Shown piece after piece: positions 16,726 through 28,095 of a stretch of 64,000 nucleotides of DNA (its first letter is position 1; the number at the start of each line of letters is the position of its first letter). The position numbers and the translations under genes were made by a program. The notes under the pieces were generated by a model. The model saw nothing but the letters and a program-made list of their open reading frames with translations, was not told where the DNA came from and did no database searches. This DNA is from Rhabdobacter roseus (lineage in GTDB: Bacteria; Bacteroidota; Bacteroidia; Cytophagales; Spirosomataceae). The stretch spans positions 1 through 64,000 of the forward strand of contig NZ_JACHGF010000019.1 in the NCBI RefSeq assembly GCF_014202275.1, read 5' to 3'.

Positions 16726-17658
16726 CTACCAGGTACGTCCCTGGAGGAAACCGTCGAGCTGCTCGCGGGTCATGGGTACTTTGTCGGGGTTGTCTTTGAG
16801 CCACTGCAAAAAGTCCGTCTTGATGGTGTCGTTCCAGGCGGTGTCGATCTCGCCGGGCGTGTACTTGCCTTCGCGCAGGCGCAGGTGGCCAAAGGTATCT
16901 TTCAGAGCAATAAACTCGGAGTTGACCACGACCTTCTCGGCCAGGTGCGCCGGGATAAAAATGATGCCCTCCTTTTTGGCCAGAATCAAATCACCCGGCA
17001 GCACGGTGGCCTGCCCAATGCGCGTGGGGCAGTTGATGCAGCCTACCACCATGTTTTGGATGTACGACGGATCGTAGCCCCGTACCCAGGCGTTGAAACC
17101 CTGGATGGCTTCCAGGCCCTCCAGATCGCGCGCGGAGCCGTCGAAGATAACCCCGTTGCCGGATTTGGCATAAATAGAATTGCCCAGGTTGTCGCCAATG
17201 AGGGTACCATCCACAATTTTCCCGAAGCCGTCGGCAATGTAGATGTCGCCTTTGGTGAGCATGTCGATGGGCCAGGAGTTGCTCGCCCCCTTGCGATTTT
17301 CCTTTTTGCCTTGCTCCTTGATGGGGTTTTCCAGGTCGGGGCGCGAGGGCATGTAGGTGACGGTGAGCGCCCGGCCCGTCATGGGCTCGTCGGGACGCAT
17401 GATCTGCCAGCCGCTCACAAACTGGTTGCGGTAGCCTTCGTTGCGAAGTACCCCCCAGGCTTCTTCCAGCGAAATTTTTTTGGCCCGCTCCAAAAGGGCG
17501 TCGGGTACTTTGGGGCGGCCGTCGGGTAGTCTTTCACCCTTCCATTCCTGCGAATAGGCCAAAATTTGCGCTTTGGTGTACTGCACCGACTGGGCCTTGA
17601 GATTGGAATAAAAGAAGGGAAAACTAGAAAATGCCAAGAGTAGGAATCGTCGTTTCAT
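16726..17658 (-). CDS. Exported RraA-like / HMG aldolase-type protein
   Basis: A 310-residue member of the RraA / 4-hydroxy-4-methyl-2-oxoglutarate aldolase family. The core shows GRALTVTY (95-102), KGDIYIADGFG, GTLIGDNLGN (GDNL 155-158), FDGSARDLE (DGSARD 173-178, usual metal/substrate residues) and GDLILAKKEGIIFIP. It is longer than typical RraA (about 160-230 residues), having an N-terminal signal peptide (about 1-22, ending LKAQ), a helical leader and a C-terminal extension. The export signal is unusual for a family that is mainly cytoplasmic. It is divergent from the enolase-superfamily gene (115 nt apart) and upstream of the epimerase gene on the same strand, so these may be co-regulated. 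Confidence 0.85.
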   Translation of the reverse strand: MKRRFLLLAFSSFPFFYSNLKAQSVQYTKAQILAYSQEWKGERLPDGRPKVPDALLERAKKISLEEAWGVLRNEGYRNQFVSGWQIMRPDEPMTGRALTVTYMPSRPDLENPIKEQGKKENRKGASNSWPIDMLTKGDIYIADGFGKIVDGTLIGDNLGNSIYAKSGNGVIFDGSARDLEGLEAIQGFNAWVRGYDPSYIQNMVVGCINCPTRIGQATVLPGDLILAKKEGIIFIPAHLAEKVVVNSEFIALKDTFGHLRLREGKYTPGEIDTAWNDTIKTDFLQWLKDNPDKVPMTREQLDGFLQGRTW

Positions 17659-17772
17659 CGGCTTTATAGGTTATGATTGATGTACTTAAAAGGAATGCCT
17701 GTGATTTTATACCCATAGAATTTTTCCCTTTTTCTTTATACCTATATCAATACAATCAACCTGCATGTACCT

Positions 17773-19230
17773 ATGAAAAAACGACTCCAGGAACTCCTCC
17801 AAAAAGTACCCGCCCGCCCCGGCGGTACGCCGCCGCCCGCCGCCGATACGCGGCGGGATTTTTTCCGGAAAGCCACCCTCGGCGGGCTGTCGCTGGGCAT
17901 GATGTTTGACGGGCGTACCGACCAAGAGCTGGAATTCATCACCCAGAAAGTAAAACGCGACTCGCGGCCCTCAGACCTGAAAATCACCGACCTGCGCGTG
18001 GCTACTATTGTGGGGGCACCCATGACCTGCCCCGTAATCCGGATCGACACCAACCAGGGCTTGGTGGGCTGGGGGGAAATTCGCGACGGCGCCAGCCCCA
18101 ACTACGCCCTCATGCTCAAGAGCCGCATCCTGGGCGAGAACCCCTGCAACGTGGAGAAGATCTTTAAAAAAATAAAGCCCTTTGGCAGCCACGCCCGGGG
18201 AGCCGGGGGCGTTTGCGGCATCGAAATGGCCCTCTGGGACCTGGCCGGCAAGGCCTACCATGTACCCGCCTACCAGCTGCTGGGCGGCAAGTACCGCGAC
18301 GAGGTCCGGATCTACGCCGACACGCCGGAGGTAAAAACCCCGGCGGAGTTTGCTACCAAGATGAAAAAAGAACGCCTCGACAAGGGCTACACTTTCCTGA
18401 AGATGGATTTTGGAATCCAGCTGGTGGCGGATATGCCGGGCGCTTTGATCGGGGCCGATGGCTGGGACGTAAAACGCCAATGGAGCGGCGGCCAGCCCAA
18501 ACGCCTGGGCGACTACGGCCTCACGCGCCACCCCTTTACGGGCATACAGATTACCGACAAGGGCCTGGAAGCCATGGCGGAGTACGTGGCGCAGGTACGG
18601 GAGGCCATTGGCTACGATATCCCGCTGGCGGCCGATCACTTCGGGCACTTCGATACCAACACGGCCATTCGCCTGGGCAACGCCATCGAGAAGTACCAGC
18701 TGGCGTTCCTGGAAGACCTGGTACCCTGGTTTTATACCGACAAATGGAAGCAGATCTCGGACGCCATCAATACCCCCACGCTCACGGGCGAGGACATCTA
18801 CCTCAAGGAAGATTTCATCAAGCTCATCGACAGCCACGCCGTGGACATGATCCACCCCGACCTGGCGTCGTCGGGCGGACTGCTGGAAACCAAGAAGATC
18901 GGAGACTACGCCGAGGAGCACGGGGTACCTATGGCCATGCACTTTGCGGGGTCGCCCATTGCCTTCATGGCCAACGTACACTGCGCGGCGGCTACCGAAA
19001 ACTTCATCGCCCTGGAGCACCACTCCGTAGATGTACCCTGGTGGGAAAGCCTGGTCAAATCCAGCAAGCCCCTGGTCGTAAACGGCTACGCACCCGTACC
19101 CGACGCGCCGGGGCTGGGCGTGGAGCTGGTGGAAGAGGTAGTAAAAGCCCACCTCAAGCCCGGTACCAAACTCTTTGCGCCCACCACCGAGTGGAACACC
19201 AAAGACTCCTGGGACCGCGGCTGGAGCTAG
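17773..19230 (+). CDS. Enolase-superfamily (mandelate racemase/muconate lactonizing-type) enzyme
   Basis: A 485-residue acid-sugar dehydratase or racemase-like enzyme. The N-terminus carries a twin-arginine-type motif, RRDFFRK (27-33), with a short hydrophobic stretch LGGLSLGMMF, suggesting export of a folded enzyme. The capping domain (about 65-190) precedes the barrel. Visible catalytic residues are K210-M-D212, metal ligands D288 (AADHFG), E314 (FLEDL) and E340 (TGEDIY), and H390 (MAMHFAG). K-x-D with a C-terminal histidine suggests a sugar-acid dehydratase subgroup rather than a muconate cycloisomerase. It is divergent from the RraA-like gene. An exported enzyme pair acting on sugar acids is plausible. 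Confidence 0.87.
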   Translation: MKKRLQELLQKVPARPGGTPPPAADTRRDFFRKATLGGLSLGMMFDGRTDQELEFITQKVKRDSRPSDLKITDLRVATIVGAPMTCPVIRIDTNQGLVGWGEIRDGASPNYALMLKSRILGENPCNVEKIFKKIKPFGSHARGAGGVCGIEMALWDLAGKAYHVPAYQLLGGKYRDEVRIYADTPEVKTPAEFATKMKKERLDKGYTFLKMDFGIQLVADMPGALIGADGWDVKRQWSGGQPKRLGDYGLTRHPFTGIQITDKGLEAMAEYVAQVREAIGYDIPLAADHFGHFDTNTAIRLGNAIEKYQLAFLEDLVPWFYTDKWKQISDAINTPTLTGEDIYLKEDFIKLIDSHAVDMIHPDLASSGGLLETKKIGDYAEEHGVPMAMHFAGSPIAFMANVHCAAATENFIALEHHSVDVPWWESLVKSSKPLVVNGYAPVPDAPGLGVELVEEVVKAHLKPGTKLFAPTTEWNTKDSWDRGWS

Positions 19231-19249
19231 CCAGCTAGCAGAGGGTATA

Positions 19250-19293
19250 AAAGAGGTAGTTGGCGGGTACTTCCCTTCGCGAACTACCTCTTT
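19250..19293 (+). terminator. Terminator after enolase-superfamily gene
   Basis: AAAGAGGTAGTT (19250-19261) pairs with AACTACCTCTTT starting at 19282, followed by a T-run. The roughly 20-nt loop contains another GGGTACTT copy. It lies 20 nt after the stop codon. Confidence 0.85.
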
Positions 19294-19482
19294 TTTATGG
19301 TAAAAAAATCGTCGCTCAGCCGGCATGGCCGGTACTTTTACTGGGCCGGGGAGAGGCTACGGTCGGTTGTGGTGTTTTATCTTTTCGTTAATCCCTAAAA
19401 GCACCGGACTAAAAAGCGTTACTTTGTTTCGTCCGGGTACGATTTATGTATCCCTACAGGTACCTACCGTATCTCCCCAGTT

Positions 19483-19995
19483 ATGACGCGCCCATGGCTC
19501 CAAAAACGGCTCAAGAAATGGGGTACCTTTCTCAAACAAGGTACCTCGATCCGGCAGCTCGCCTGGAGCCTGACGCTGTCGCTGCTGCTGGGGGTATTCC
19601 CGCTGATCGGTACCGCTAATTTCATCATCACCCTGCTGGCCGTGCGGTACAAGCTCAACCTACCCCTGATGCTGGCCATCAGCTACGCGCTCTACCCGGT
19701 GCAGATTTTGCTGTGGGTACCTTTCCTGCGCGTGGGCGAAGGGGTACTTGGCCTGCCCGCCTTCCCCATCACCTGGGAGCAACTCCGGGCTAGTTTCGAT
19801 CTTGGTATTGGCTTTGCCCTCAATCATTTCGGGCTCGCCATGCTCTGTGCTACCCTGGGCTGGCTGCTGCTGAGTGGCGTCGTGATGATGGGGTTTTACC
19901 ATGTATTCAAATTTATCCTCCAAAGACTGCTGCCCATTCAGCGTAAAAAAGAGCAGCTCGAGGCCCAGACTACTTCGGCTGATTTGGACGCCTGA
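19483..19995 (+). CDS. DUF2062 domain membrane protein
   Basis: A 170-residue inner-membrane protein of the DUF2062 family. The typical glycine/proline-rich first segment is LGVFPLIGTANFIIT (about 36-50), followed by a second helix pair LMLAISYALYPVQILLWVPF and a final helix LAMLCATLGWLLLSGVVMM. The basic N-terminus (LQKRLKKW) should be cytoplasmic. The C-terminal tail is hydrophilic. Such proteins occur beside glycosyltransferases or alone; the function is unknown. Here it stands just upstream of the PolX-like gene with about 100 nt between them. Confidence 0.85.
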   Translation: MTRPWLQKRLKKWGTFLKQGTSIRQLAWSLTLSLLLGVFPLIGTANFIITLLAVRYKLNLPLMLAISYALYPVQILLWVPFLRVGEGVLGLPAFPITWEQLRASFDLGIGFALNHFGLAMLCATLGWLLLSGVVMMGFYHVFKFILQRLLPIQRKKEQLEAQTTSADLDA

Positions 19996-20091
19996 GGACG
20001 CGGCTGGTTGAACTTGTCGGCGAAAAAAGTACCTTTTGATTAAATTAATACCCAATTTTGCGACCAGCCAAGTACCCTTTTATTGATTCCC

Positions 20092-21798
<1,707 letters not shown>

Positions 21799-21963
21799 AG
21801 GGCCCCGTTTCTTTCTTTTATGGCCCTGGTGCGCTGTTTTGGGGGTTAGCTACCAGGATTTGGTAAAAAAACAGGAGGGCTCCGCAATCCGCGGCTACGG
21901 CGGTGTAAGTAGAAACAGCAGGCCGTATTCTTGTACTAGCAAAAATATTGACTTAGCCAGCCC

Positions 21964-24402
21964 ATGCCGTTTTTTACAACGCGTTTATCCCGCCTGCTTG
22001 TCCTGTTTCTTGTATCCATCCGTCTGGCTCTGCCAGAAGCTTCGGCGCAGTCGACGGCCTCTATTTCACTATTCGGCACCGTCCGAAATGCTACAACCCA
22101 AGAGCCGCTGGCTAACGCCAATGTATTCCTGGTAGAAAGCCGACGGGGCGTCCAGACCGACCGCAAAGGCTTTTACCTGCTTTCGATGCGTCCGGGCGAG
22201 TACACGCTCAAAGTGTCGTTGGTAGGGTACCAATCGTACACCACGACCCTGGACCTGAGGGAAACCCGCTCGCTAAACATTGACCTCTCTGACGACGTCA
22301 AGCTGCTGGAGGAGGTAACCGTGACCAGCGATAAACCCGAAGAGAACATCCAAAAAGTAGAAATTGGGGCCTCCCGGCTGACGATCCGGAGCATTCAGAA
22401 AATCCCGGCTTTCATGGGTGAAGTGGACGTGATGCGCAGCCTGCTGATGCTGCCGGGCGTCAACACCGTAGGGGAAGGTACCACGGGCATCAACGTGCGC
22501 GGCGGGAGTATCGACCAGAATCTGGTGCTGATGGACGAAGTACCCCTGTTCAATACCTCGCATTTGTTCGGCTTTTTTTCGGTTTTTAACCAAGATGCCG
22601 TGCGGGATGTCACCCTGCAGCGCGGCGGTATTCCGGCGCGGTACGGCGGGCGGGCGTCGTCGGTGCTGGACGTGCGCCTCAAGTACCCCAACACCGAGCA
22701 TTTTTCAGGCAGCGGCGGGATCGGGCTCATCTCGAGCCGACTGGCGCTGGAAGGCCCTCTTATCAAAGACAAACTTTCGGTGCTTCTGGCCGGGCGGGCC
22801 TCGTTCAACGATTTTCTTTTTCGGCTGGGGCCGGTCAATCTGCGGGGTACCCGGGCCAATTTTTACGACGTGACCGGCAAGCTCTATTGGAAAATCAACG
22901 AACGCCAGGAGCTGACTTTCTCGGGCTACCGCAGCAGCGATTCTTTCAAGATTCCCTCCGACTCGCTTTCCAGCGTAGAAGTAAATGCCTCCTCGGCCCT
23001 CTTTGGGTACCAAACGACCAGCGGCACGCTTCGGTGGCAGCATCAAATTCGCGAAAACGTAACCTGGGAAGTCGTGGGGGCCCTGAGCCGCTACCGAGCC
23101 TCCACCACCGTACCGGATTCGTCCAATGCCCTCGACCTCGTTTCGTCGGTAGACTACCGCAGCACCAAAGTACAGTACACCAACCACGCCGATGACCGCC
23201 ACAAGTACCTGGCCGGGCTCAGCGTGGTCAGCTACGGCATTCAGCCCAATACCCTCACGCCCGGCCCTTTTTCCAACGTACTACCGGTGGCTCTGGAGGC
23301 CGAAAACGCGGTGGAGATCGGCCTGTACGCCGAGGATGAATGGAAGCTGTCGCCCCGGCTGTCGGTAATCCCCGGCCTGAGGTACTCGCATTTTTTGCGG
23401 CTGGGCCGGGCGCGGGTGTATCGCTATGTCCCCAATGTACCCCTGTCTGAAGACGTGGCCACCGAAATAGACGCCTACGAGGCCGGAGAGGTAGTACAAG
23501 CCTACGGGGGTTTGGAGCCGCGGCTGGCGCTCCGCTGGACGCTCGACCCGGCGACGTCGATCAAGGTGGGGTACAACCGGATGCGCCAGTACCTGCACCT
23601 GGTCTCGAACACCACCGCGGCGCTGCCCACCGCCCGCTGGACCACCAGTAGCCCGTACGTGAAGCCCCAGATCGTGGATCAGGTATCGCTGGGGTTGTTC
23701 CGAAATTTTAAAAACGAAACCTACGAAACCTCCGCGGAGGTATATTACAAAAAGCTGCAAAATGCGCTCGATTACAAGGATGGAGCCGACCTGGTGCTGA
23801 ATCCCGCCCTGGAAACGGGACTGCTGCAAGGCGAAGGCCGAGCCTACGGCCTGGAGATGATGGCCAAGAAAAACACGGGTTTCTGGACGGGCTGGGTGAG
23901 CTACACCTACGCACGTACCTTTTTGCGCATCAACGGCGCTTTTCCCGAAGAGCGCATCAACAGCGGCAACTGGTACCCCGCCAACCACGACCGCCCCCAT
24001 ACGCTCAACGCCATGGCCATCTACCGGCCCAGCCTTACCGTAACGGTGGCGTTCAATTTTACCTACAGCAGCGGCAGGCCCGCTACGTTTCCCTACGGAC
24101 GTTTTACGGTATTTGAGCCCACCATTTACGGGGCCAATGTACCCATTTACGTCAATCGTAACCAGGACCGGATTCCCGACTACCACCGGCTCGATTTTTC
24201 CATCACCTTTGATCAGGACCCGGCCAAAAAGCCCGAACGAAAGTGGAGAAGCAGCTGGGTGTTTTCTATTTATAACGTCTACGCGCACAAAAATGCCTTT
24301 TCGGTATTTTACAGCATAAGGCCCTACTCGCTGGAAGACGCCTACAAGCTGTCCATCTTTGCGACTATTTTTCCTTCCCTGACCTACAATTTTAAGTTTT
24401 GA
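21964..24402 (+). CDS. TonB-dependent outer-membrane receptor with carboxypeptidase-like domain
   Basis: An 812-residue TonB-dependent receptor. A signal peptide (about 1-30, ending ASAQ) is followed by a carboxypeptidase-D-like beta-sandwich (SLFGTVRNATTQEPLANANVFL to SLNIDLS, about 35-110). Next come the plug domain (about 115-245: IPAFMGEVDVMRSL, LPGV, GINVRGGSIDQNLVLMDEVP) and a beta-barrel that ends in FPSLTYNFKF with the C-terminal aromatic. It lacks an STN domain, so it is probably a transporter without transmembrane sigma signalling. Its stop overlaps the start of the DUF4249 gene (TGATG), a pairing common in Bacteroidota and reminiscent of SusC with a surface lipoprotein. The substrate is unknown. 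Confidence 0.9.
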   Translation: MPFFTTRLSRLLVLFLVSIRLALPEASAQSTASISLFGTVRNATTQEPLANANVFLVESRRGVQTDRKGFYLLSMRPGEYTLKVSLVGYQSYTTTLDLRETRSLNIDLSDDVKLLEEVTVTSDKPEENIQKVEIGASRLTIRSIQKIPAFMGEVDVMRSLLMLPGVNTVGEGTTGINVRGGSIDQNLVLMDEVPLFNTSHLFGFFSVFNQDAVRDVTLQRGGIPARYGGRASSVLDVRLKYPNTEHFSGSGGIGLISSRLALEGPLIKDKLSVLLAGRASFNDFLFRLGPVNLRGTRANFYDVTGKLYWKINERQELTFSGYRSSDSFKIPSDSLSSVEVNASSALFGYQTTSGTLRWQHQIRENVTWEVVGALSRYRASTTVPDSSNALDLVSSVDYRSTKVQYTNHADDRHKYLAGLSVVSYGIQPNTLTPGPFSNVLPVALEAENAVEIGLYAEDEWKLSPRLSVIPGLRYSHFLRLGRARVYRYVPNVPLSEDVATEIDAYEAGEVVQAYGGLEPRLALRWTLDPATSIKVGYNRMRQYLHLVSNTTAALPTARWTTSSPYVKPQIVDQVSLGLFRNFKNETYETSAEVYYKKLQNALDYKDGADLVLNPALETGLLQGEGRAYGLEMMAKKNTGFWTGWVSYTYARTFLRINGAFPEERINSGNWYPANHDRPHTLNAMAIYRPSLTVTVAFNFTYSSGRPATFPYGRFTVFEPTIYGANVPIYVNRNQDRIPDYHRLDFSITFDQDPAKKPERKWRSSWVFSIYNVYAHKNAFSVFYSIRPYSLEDAYKLSIFATIFPSLTYNFKF

Positions 24403-25475
24403 TGATCCTGAAAAATAAATATAACCCTAGCACGCGGCGCTGGTTGGGCTGGCTGTTGATGGGACTGGCGGGCTGCGTGACACCCTACGATAATAAACTG
24501 GATGTGAGACCGGCGGGTATTGTGGTGCAGGGCTTTGTGTCCAATCAACCCGGCCCTTACCAAATACAGATCAACACACCGGCACAGTACGAGTACAGTA
24601 GCCTGAGCTTTGGCGTGAGAGGCGCTTCGGTGTACATCACCGACGACCTCGGCCAGCGCGAAGACCTGATTGAACTACCTACACCCGGCGTGTACCAGAC
24701 TCGTAACCTCCTGGGCCAAACGGGACGTACCTACCAGCTGCACATCGTAGCCAATGGCAAAACCTACGAATCGAAGCCGGAGCTGCTACGGGCCGTGAGC
24801 TCCATTGAAAAGGTATACAGCGAAAGCTACCGCAACGTAAATCCGATCACCCGGCAAGACCAACTGGGCGGTTGGCGGGTGTACATCGACACGAAAGATG
24901 CGCCCGAGCAGGGAAACTACTACCGCTGGAATTGGGTCCACTATGCACAAACCAGCCAGTGCGGGGTTATTATGGAGGGCGGGCAGCCCAGATATAGTGT
25001 TTACTGCTGTACCGACTGCTGGAATATTTTCCGTTGTACGGGGCCCGGCTGTATCAACGTAGCCTCGGATGCGCTCATCAACGGCAACATCCTAAGCCGC
25101 CAACTGGTGGCAGAAGTACCCGTGGGCTGCCGCGACCGGTACTACCTGGAAGTAGAGCAGCAGGCCATCTCGCGGGAGGCGTATGTGTACTGGAAAACCG
25201 TGAAGCAACTGCTGCAAAACACCGGAGGCGTGTTCGACGTCGCCCCCGCGGGCCTACAAGGCAACCTTCGTTGCGTCAGTGACCCCAGCGAGCAGGTTTT
25301 CGGTTTTTTTGAGGTAGTAGGCATATCCCGGGTGGGGCACTACGTAGACCGCACCCAGAGCGAACGGACCCTATGCCCCATGCCGTTACCCAGTCCGTCA
25401 ATGCCTCCTCCCTGCCTTCCTTGCCTGGAAAGCGCCTACCGCACGCCTAAAGAACCCGCTTTTTGGGTTAAATAA
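24402..25475 (+). CDS. DUF4249 lipoprotein, partner of TonB receptor
   Basis: A 357-residue DUF4249 protein, a family that accompanies TonB receptors in Bacteroidota. Its ATG lies inside the receptor stop (TGATG at 24400-24404), so the two are translationally coupled. The N-terminus has a lipobox LMGLAGC. The first part is an immunoglobulin-like region (IVVQGFVSNQPGPYQIQI, SVYITDDLG, GVYQTRNLLGQTGRTYQLHI). A cysteine-rich middle (YCCTDCWNIFRCTGPGC) and a CLPCLES motif near the end are notable. It is probably a surface-exposed lipoprotein that helps capture the receptor's ligand; this role is inferred from the pairing. Confidence 0.87.
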   Translation: MILKNKYNPSTRRWLGWLLMGLAGCVTPYDNKLDVRPAGIVVQGFVSNQPGPYQIQINTPAQYEYSSLSFGVRGASVYITDDLGQREDLIELPTPGVYQTRNLLGQTGRTYQLHIVANGKTYESKPELLRAVSSIEKVYSESYRNVNPITRQDQLGGWRVYIDTKDAPEQGNYYRWNWVHYAQTSQCGVIMEGGQPRYSVYCCTDCWNIFRCTGPGCINVASDALINGNILSRQLVAEVPVGCRDRYYLEVEQQAISREAYVYWKTVKQLLQNTGGVFDVAPAGLQGNLRCVSDPSEQVFGFFEVVGISRVGHYVDRTQSERTLCPMPLPSPSMPPPCLPCLESAYRTPKEPAFWVK

Positions 25476-25577
25476 ATTTACCGCCAAGTACCCCGCCCGC
25501 CAGGAAAGCTACCCCCCTTCTCCACCGGATCGGACCGTCGTACGGTTGGGGCCGGGGGATGAGATGAGGCAAAAAAA

Positions 25578-25603
25578 GGGCTAAACCAGCGTTGGTTTAG
25601 CCC
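25578..25603 (-). terminator. Terminator of the secreted esterase gene
   Basis: GGGCTAAACCA (25578-25588) and TGGTTTAGCCC (25593-25603) form an 11-bp perfect stem with loop GCGT. The A-run at 25571-25577 gives the U-tract for the minus-strand gene ending at 25633. Confidence 0.9.
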
Positions 25604-25632
25604 CAAGGAAAACTACTTCTCCACGAAGTACC

Positions 25633-28095
25633 TTATTCGTTTACCACAAAATCCCCTTTCTCGACGGTCCAGTCGTTGCCCAGGAAGCCTGCCATTTTTA
25701 CGCCTTTGATACCTCCTTGGAGCATATCCAGCGAGAAAATCATGACGTCGGCGAAGCCGCTGCCGCCGCTGAAGTACTGGTTGGCGTTGGTGGCGTTCAT
25801 GCCTTTGAGGCCGGTTCCGGCCACAACGGCCACCGAAGCCGTAGGGCTATCCGCGCGCGGCCACACAAAGTAGGTACCCAGGTCGTCGCCGCTGAGGCGG
25901 GTACTTCCGGCCGTAATCTGTCCTTTTTGGACCTGAATGGGGCAGTTGGCCAAAAGGCTGTTCCAGGCGGAATTAGTACTGGCATTGCCGTAAATAATGA
26001 CCCCGCGGTTGGGGTACTTGGCGGGCGTAAACTCTTTGTCGGCTACTACCTCCACGGCCCCGTTGGCGCGGTAGTACCAGGTTTCCTGGTCAAAGCGAGC
26101 CTTGTTATAGGCCCATTCGTTTTCTTCTTTGGTACCCGAAGTACCGTACACGAATACCATTCGGTTATTAAAAGGCTCTTTCAGCGTACCGTAGCGATGG
26201 CCGCCCTTTTGGGTGGCTTCCGCGGCCGTGGCCAGCTGCCAGGAGGTACCTTTGCGCAAGTAAATGGTTTCGTTGGCGGTTTTTATTTTGTGCGAAATCG
26301 GCGTCAGGCTATCCAGAGTGATTTGCACCGTTTCGCCGGCCGCAAAGCCCGCCAGGTCCAGCGAGAGCAGGTCTACGTTTTGGGTAGTACCCCGGATGGT
26401 CCGCTGGGCCGCGCTGCGGTCCAGCTGTACGCGGCTGTACTTGAGCGGGGTCGTTTGCTGGTGAATCCCTACCCAGCGCATCTTGGACGAAATCCCCGGA
26501 TTGGCCGTCGTAAAATCCAGCGTGGAGTCAACGGCCGCGGTAGGAATGCGGTGCCAGCTAAAAAACTCGAACAGCGGGCCCCAGTCTACGCTCTCGTCGC
26601 TGTACCAGTGCGAGCCACCGGGGTACTCGTAGTAGCTAAAGTCGGTATGAAAAGTACCCAACAGCTGCCGCATCTGGCGGGCGTAGGTGACGGGTACCAC
26701 GCGGTCGGCATCGCCATGGTTGATGTAAATGCCGTGGGCTTTGTAGTTGGTAGCCAGTGCCAGCACGTTGCTGGGGTTGCTGGCCCGGAGCAGCACCGCC
26801 TCCATGTCGGAGCGGGCGCTGTCGGGGATCTGCCCGTCGTGTGAGCCGTAAGAGGCCAGGGTAGGGTACCCCGCGCAGGGCGCAATGGCCGCCCACTGGT
26901 CGGGGTAGGTAGCGCCCAGGTACCAGGTACCGTGGCCACCCATGGAGTGGCCCGTGAGGTAGATGCGGGCCGGGTCGGGCTTAAACTGTTTTTTGGCAAT
27001 ATCAAGTACCTCCAGGGCGTCGAGACGGCCCCAGTCTTCCCAGTTGAAGCCGCGCGGGCGGCGGTTGGTGGGAGCCACCAGCACGCCCCAGTCTTTGGGC
27101 TTGTAGGCCCGCGCCTGGTTGATGGCCTGCACCTCCGCGCCGTGTACCGACAGGAACAGCGCCGGAGCCTTGCCGTCGGGTTTTTGCTGGGGTGCTACGC
27201 TGTAGTACTGCACGCTGCCGTCGATGTCGCTCACGAAGGTGCGGCTATACTGCTTGCCTTCGGCGATGGTCTCCAGCTCCAGGGGTACCTGGTCTATTTC
27301 CTTGCCGTTGTGCAGGAGCCGGACCGTGGCCTGGTGGGTACCTACCGAAAGTACCTGGCTGGCGTTAATCTTAAAGCCTACCTTGCGGCTGGTCAGGGGG
27401 GGCAGGCTCGGCAGCGTCGTCCGCACTTCCCGGCCCGCCAGGGTACTTACGATCTGTAGGGCGCTGAGGGGTTTGTTCGTCGTATTCATGACCACCATAC
27501 CTACCCACAGCGAGTCGTTGGGCAGGGAGGCCACGATGTGCGGCAGCGTGACATCCTCGGTACCCAGAAAAACGGGCTTTGCCGGAAACGTAAGCTTGGC
27601 CGTAATGCCCCCATAGCGACCGTAGCGCGCCACCCGCACGTAAATCTCGTTGAGGCCTTTTTTGAGGCTTACGGGCAGGTGCATCCAGCCGTAGCGGTAC
27701 ATGTCGCCGCCGCGCGGAGCGCCGTTGACGTAGGCCATGTCGTGGCCGGTCAGCGTCAGCAGTACTTCCTGGGCTTTGGGCGAATGATAGGTTAGGTACA
27801 GGTACCCGTTGGAGAAGGCATTGCTCCGGAAGCGATGCGCCGTGTCGGCCTGGACGGCCTGCCAGCTCACGGCCTGGCCCGCTTCGTCGGTGAGAAGTAC
27901 CTGGCCCGCGGCGGGCTTGGCCAAGGTACCTGCGTAAAGCTGATAGGCCAATTGATCCGTATAAAGGGCTTCGCGCCCGTAGGCGTGGCAGGGGCCCACG
28001 CCCAATCCTTCGCTGAAGTAGTACTCTTTCTGGGCGTGCAGCGATTGCACAAACGTGAAAAGGACTACCAAGCTACTGAGGAGAAATTTTTTCAT
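25633..28095 (-). CDS. Secreted alpha/beta-hydrolase, prolyl-oligopeptidase/esterase type
   Basis: An 820-residue exported hydrolase. A signal peptide (about 1-22, ending LHAQ) is followed by about 280 residues of beta-rich domains, the first (about 95-170) resembling a carbohydrate-binding or jelly-roll module. The alpha/beta-hydrolase domain (about 300-520) carries GHSMGGHGTW (nucleophile S384), an HGAE oxyanion-type loop and a late GGSHWYSD with the probable catalytic histidine near residue 497; a GDADRVVP segment supplies the likely acid. The C-terminal 300 residues are another beta-rich domain. Relatives include secreted acyl esterases and S9 peptidases; substrate is unknown. It is monocistronic, with a terminator at 25578-25603 and a possible promoter near 28157. 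Confidence 0.82.
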   Translation of the reverse strand: MKKFLLSSLVVLFTFVQSLHAQKEYYFSEGLGVGPCHAYGREALYTDQLAYQLYAGTLAKPAAGQVLLTDEAGQAVSWQAVQADTAHRFRSNAFSNGYLYLTYHSPKAQEVLLTLTGHDMAYVNGAPRGGDMYRYGWMHLPVSLKKGLNEIYVRVARYGRYGGITAKLTFPAKPVFLGTEDVTLPHIVASLPNDSLWVGMVVMNTTNKPLSALQIVSTLAGREVRTTLPSLPPLTSRKVGFKINASQVLSVGTHQATVRLLHNGKEIDQVPLELETIAEGKQYSRTFVSDIDGSVQYYSVAPQQKPDGKAPALFLSVHGAEVQAINQARAYKPKDWGVLVAPTNRRPRGFNWEDWGRLDALEVLDIAKKQFKPDPARIYLTGHSMGGHGTWYLGATYPDQWAAIAPCAGYPTLASYGSHDGQIPDSARSDMEAVLLRASNPSNVLALATNYKAHGIYINHGDADRVVPVTYARQMRQLLGTFHTDFSYYEYPGGSHWYSDESVDWGPLFEFFSWHRIPTAAVDSTLDFTTANPGISSKMRWVGIHQQTTPLKYSRVQLDRSAAQRTIRGTTQNVDLLSLDLAGFAAGETVQITLDSLTPISHKIKTANETIYLRKGTSWQLATAAEATQKGGHRYGTLKEPFNNRMVFVYGTSGTKEENEWAYNKARFDQETWYYRANGAVEVVADKEFTPAKYPNRGVIIYGNASTNSAWNSLLANCPIQVQKGQITAGSTRLSGDDLGTYFVWPRADSPTASVAVVAGTGLKGMNATNANQYFSGGSGFADVMIFSLDMLQGGIKGVKMAGFLGNDWTVEKGDFVVNE

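Noticed and set aside
17971-19326. Long minus-strand open frame (about 450 codons) over the enolase-superfamily gene
   Set aside because: It is the antisense shadow of a gene with clear family motifs. High GC third positions leave long open frames on the opposite strand, and the translation shows no domain.
23281-24288. Minus-strand frame of 335 codons over the TonB receptor
   Set aside because: Antisense shadow. The receptor's plug and barrel motifs are on the plus strand.
25717-26844. Plus-strand open frame of 375 codons over the secreted esterase
   Set aside because: Antisense of the esterase coding sequence, with no recognisable motif or ribosome-binding context.
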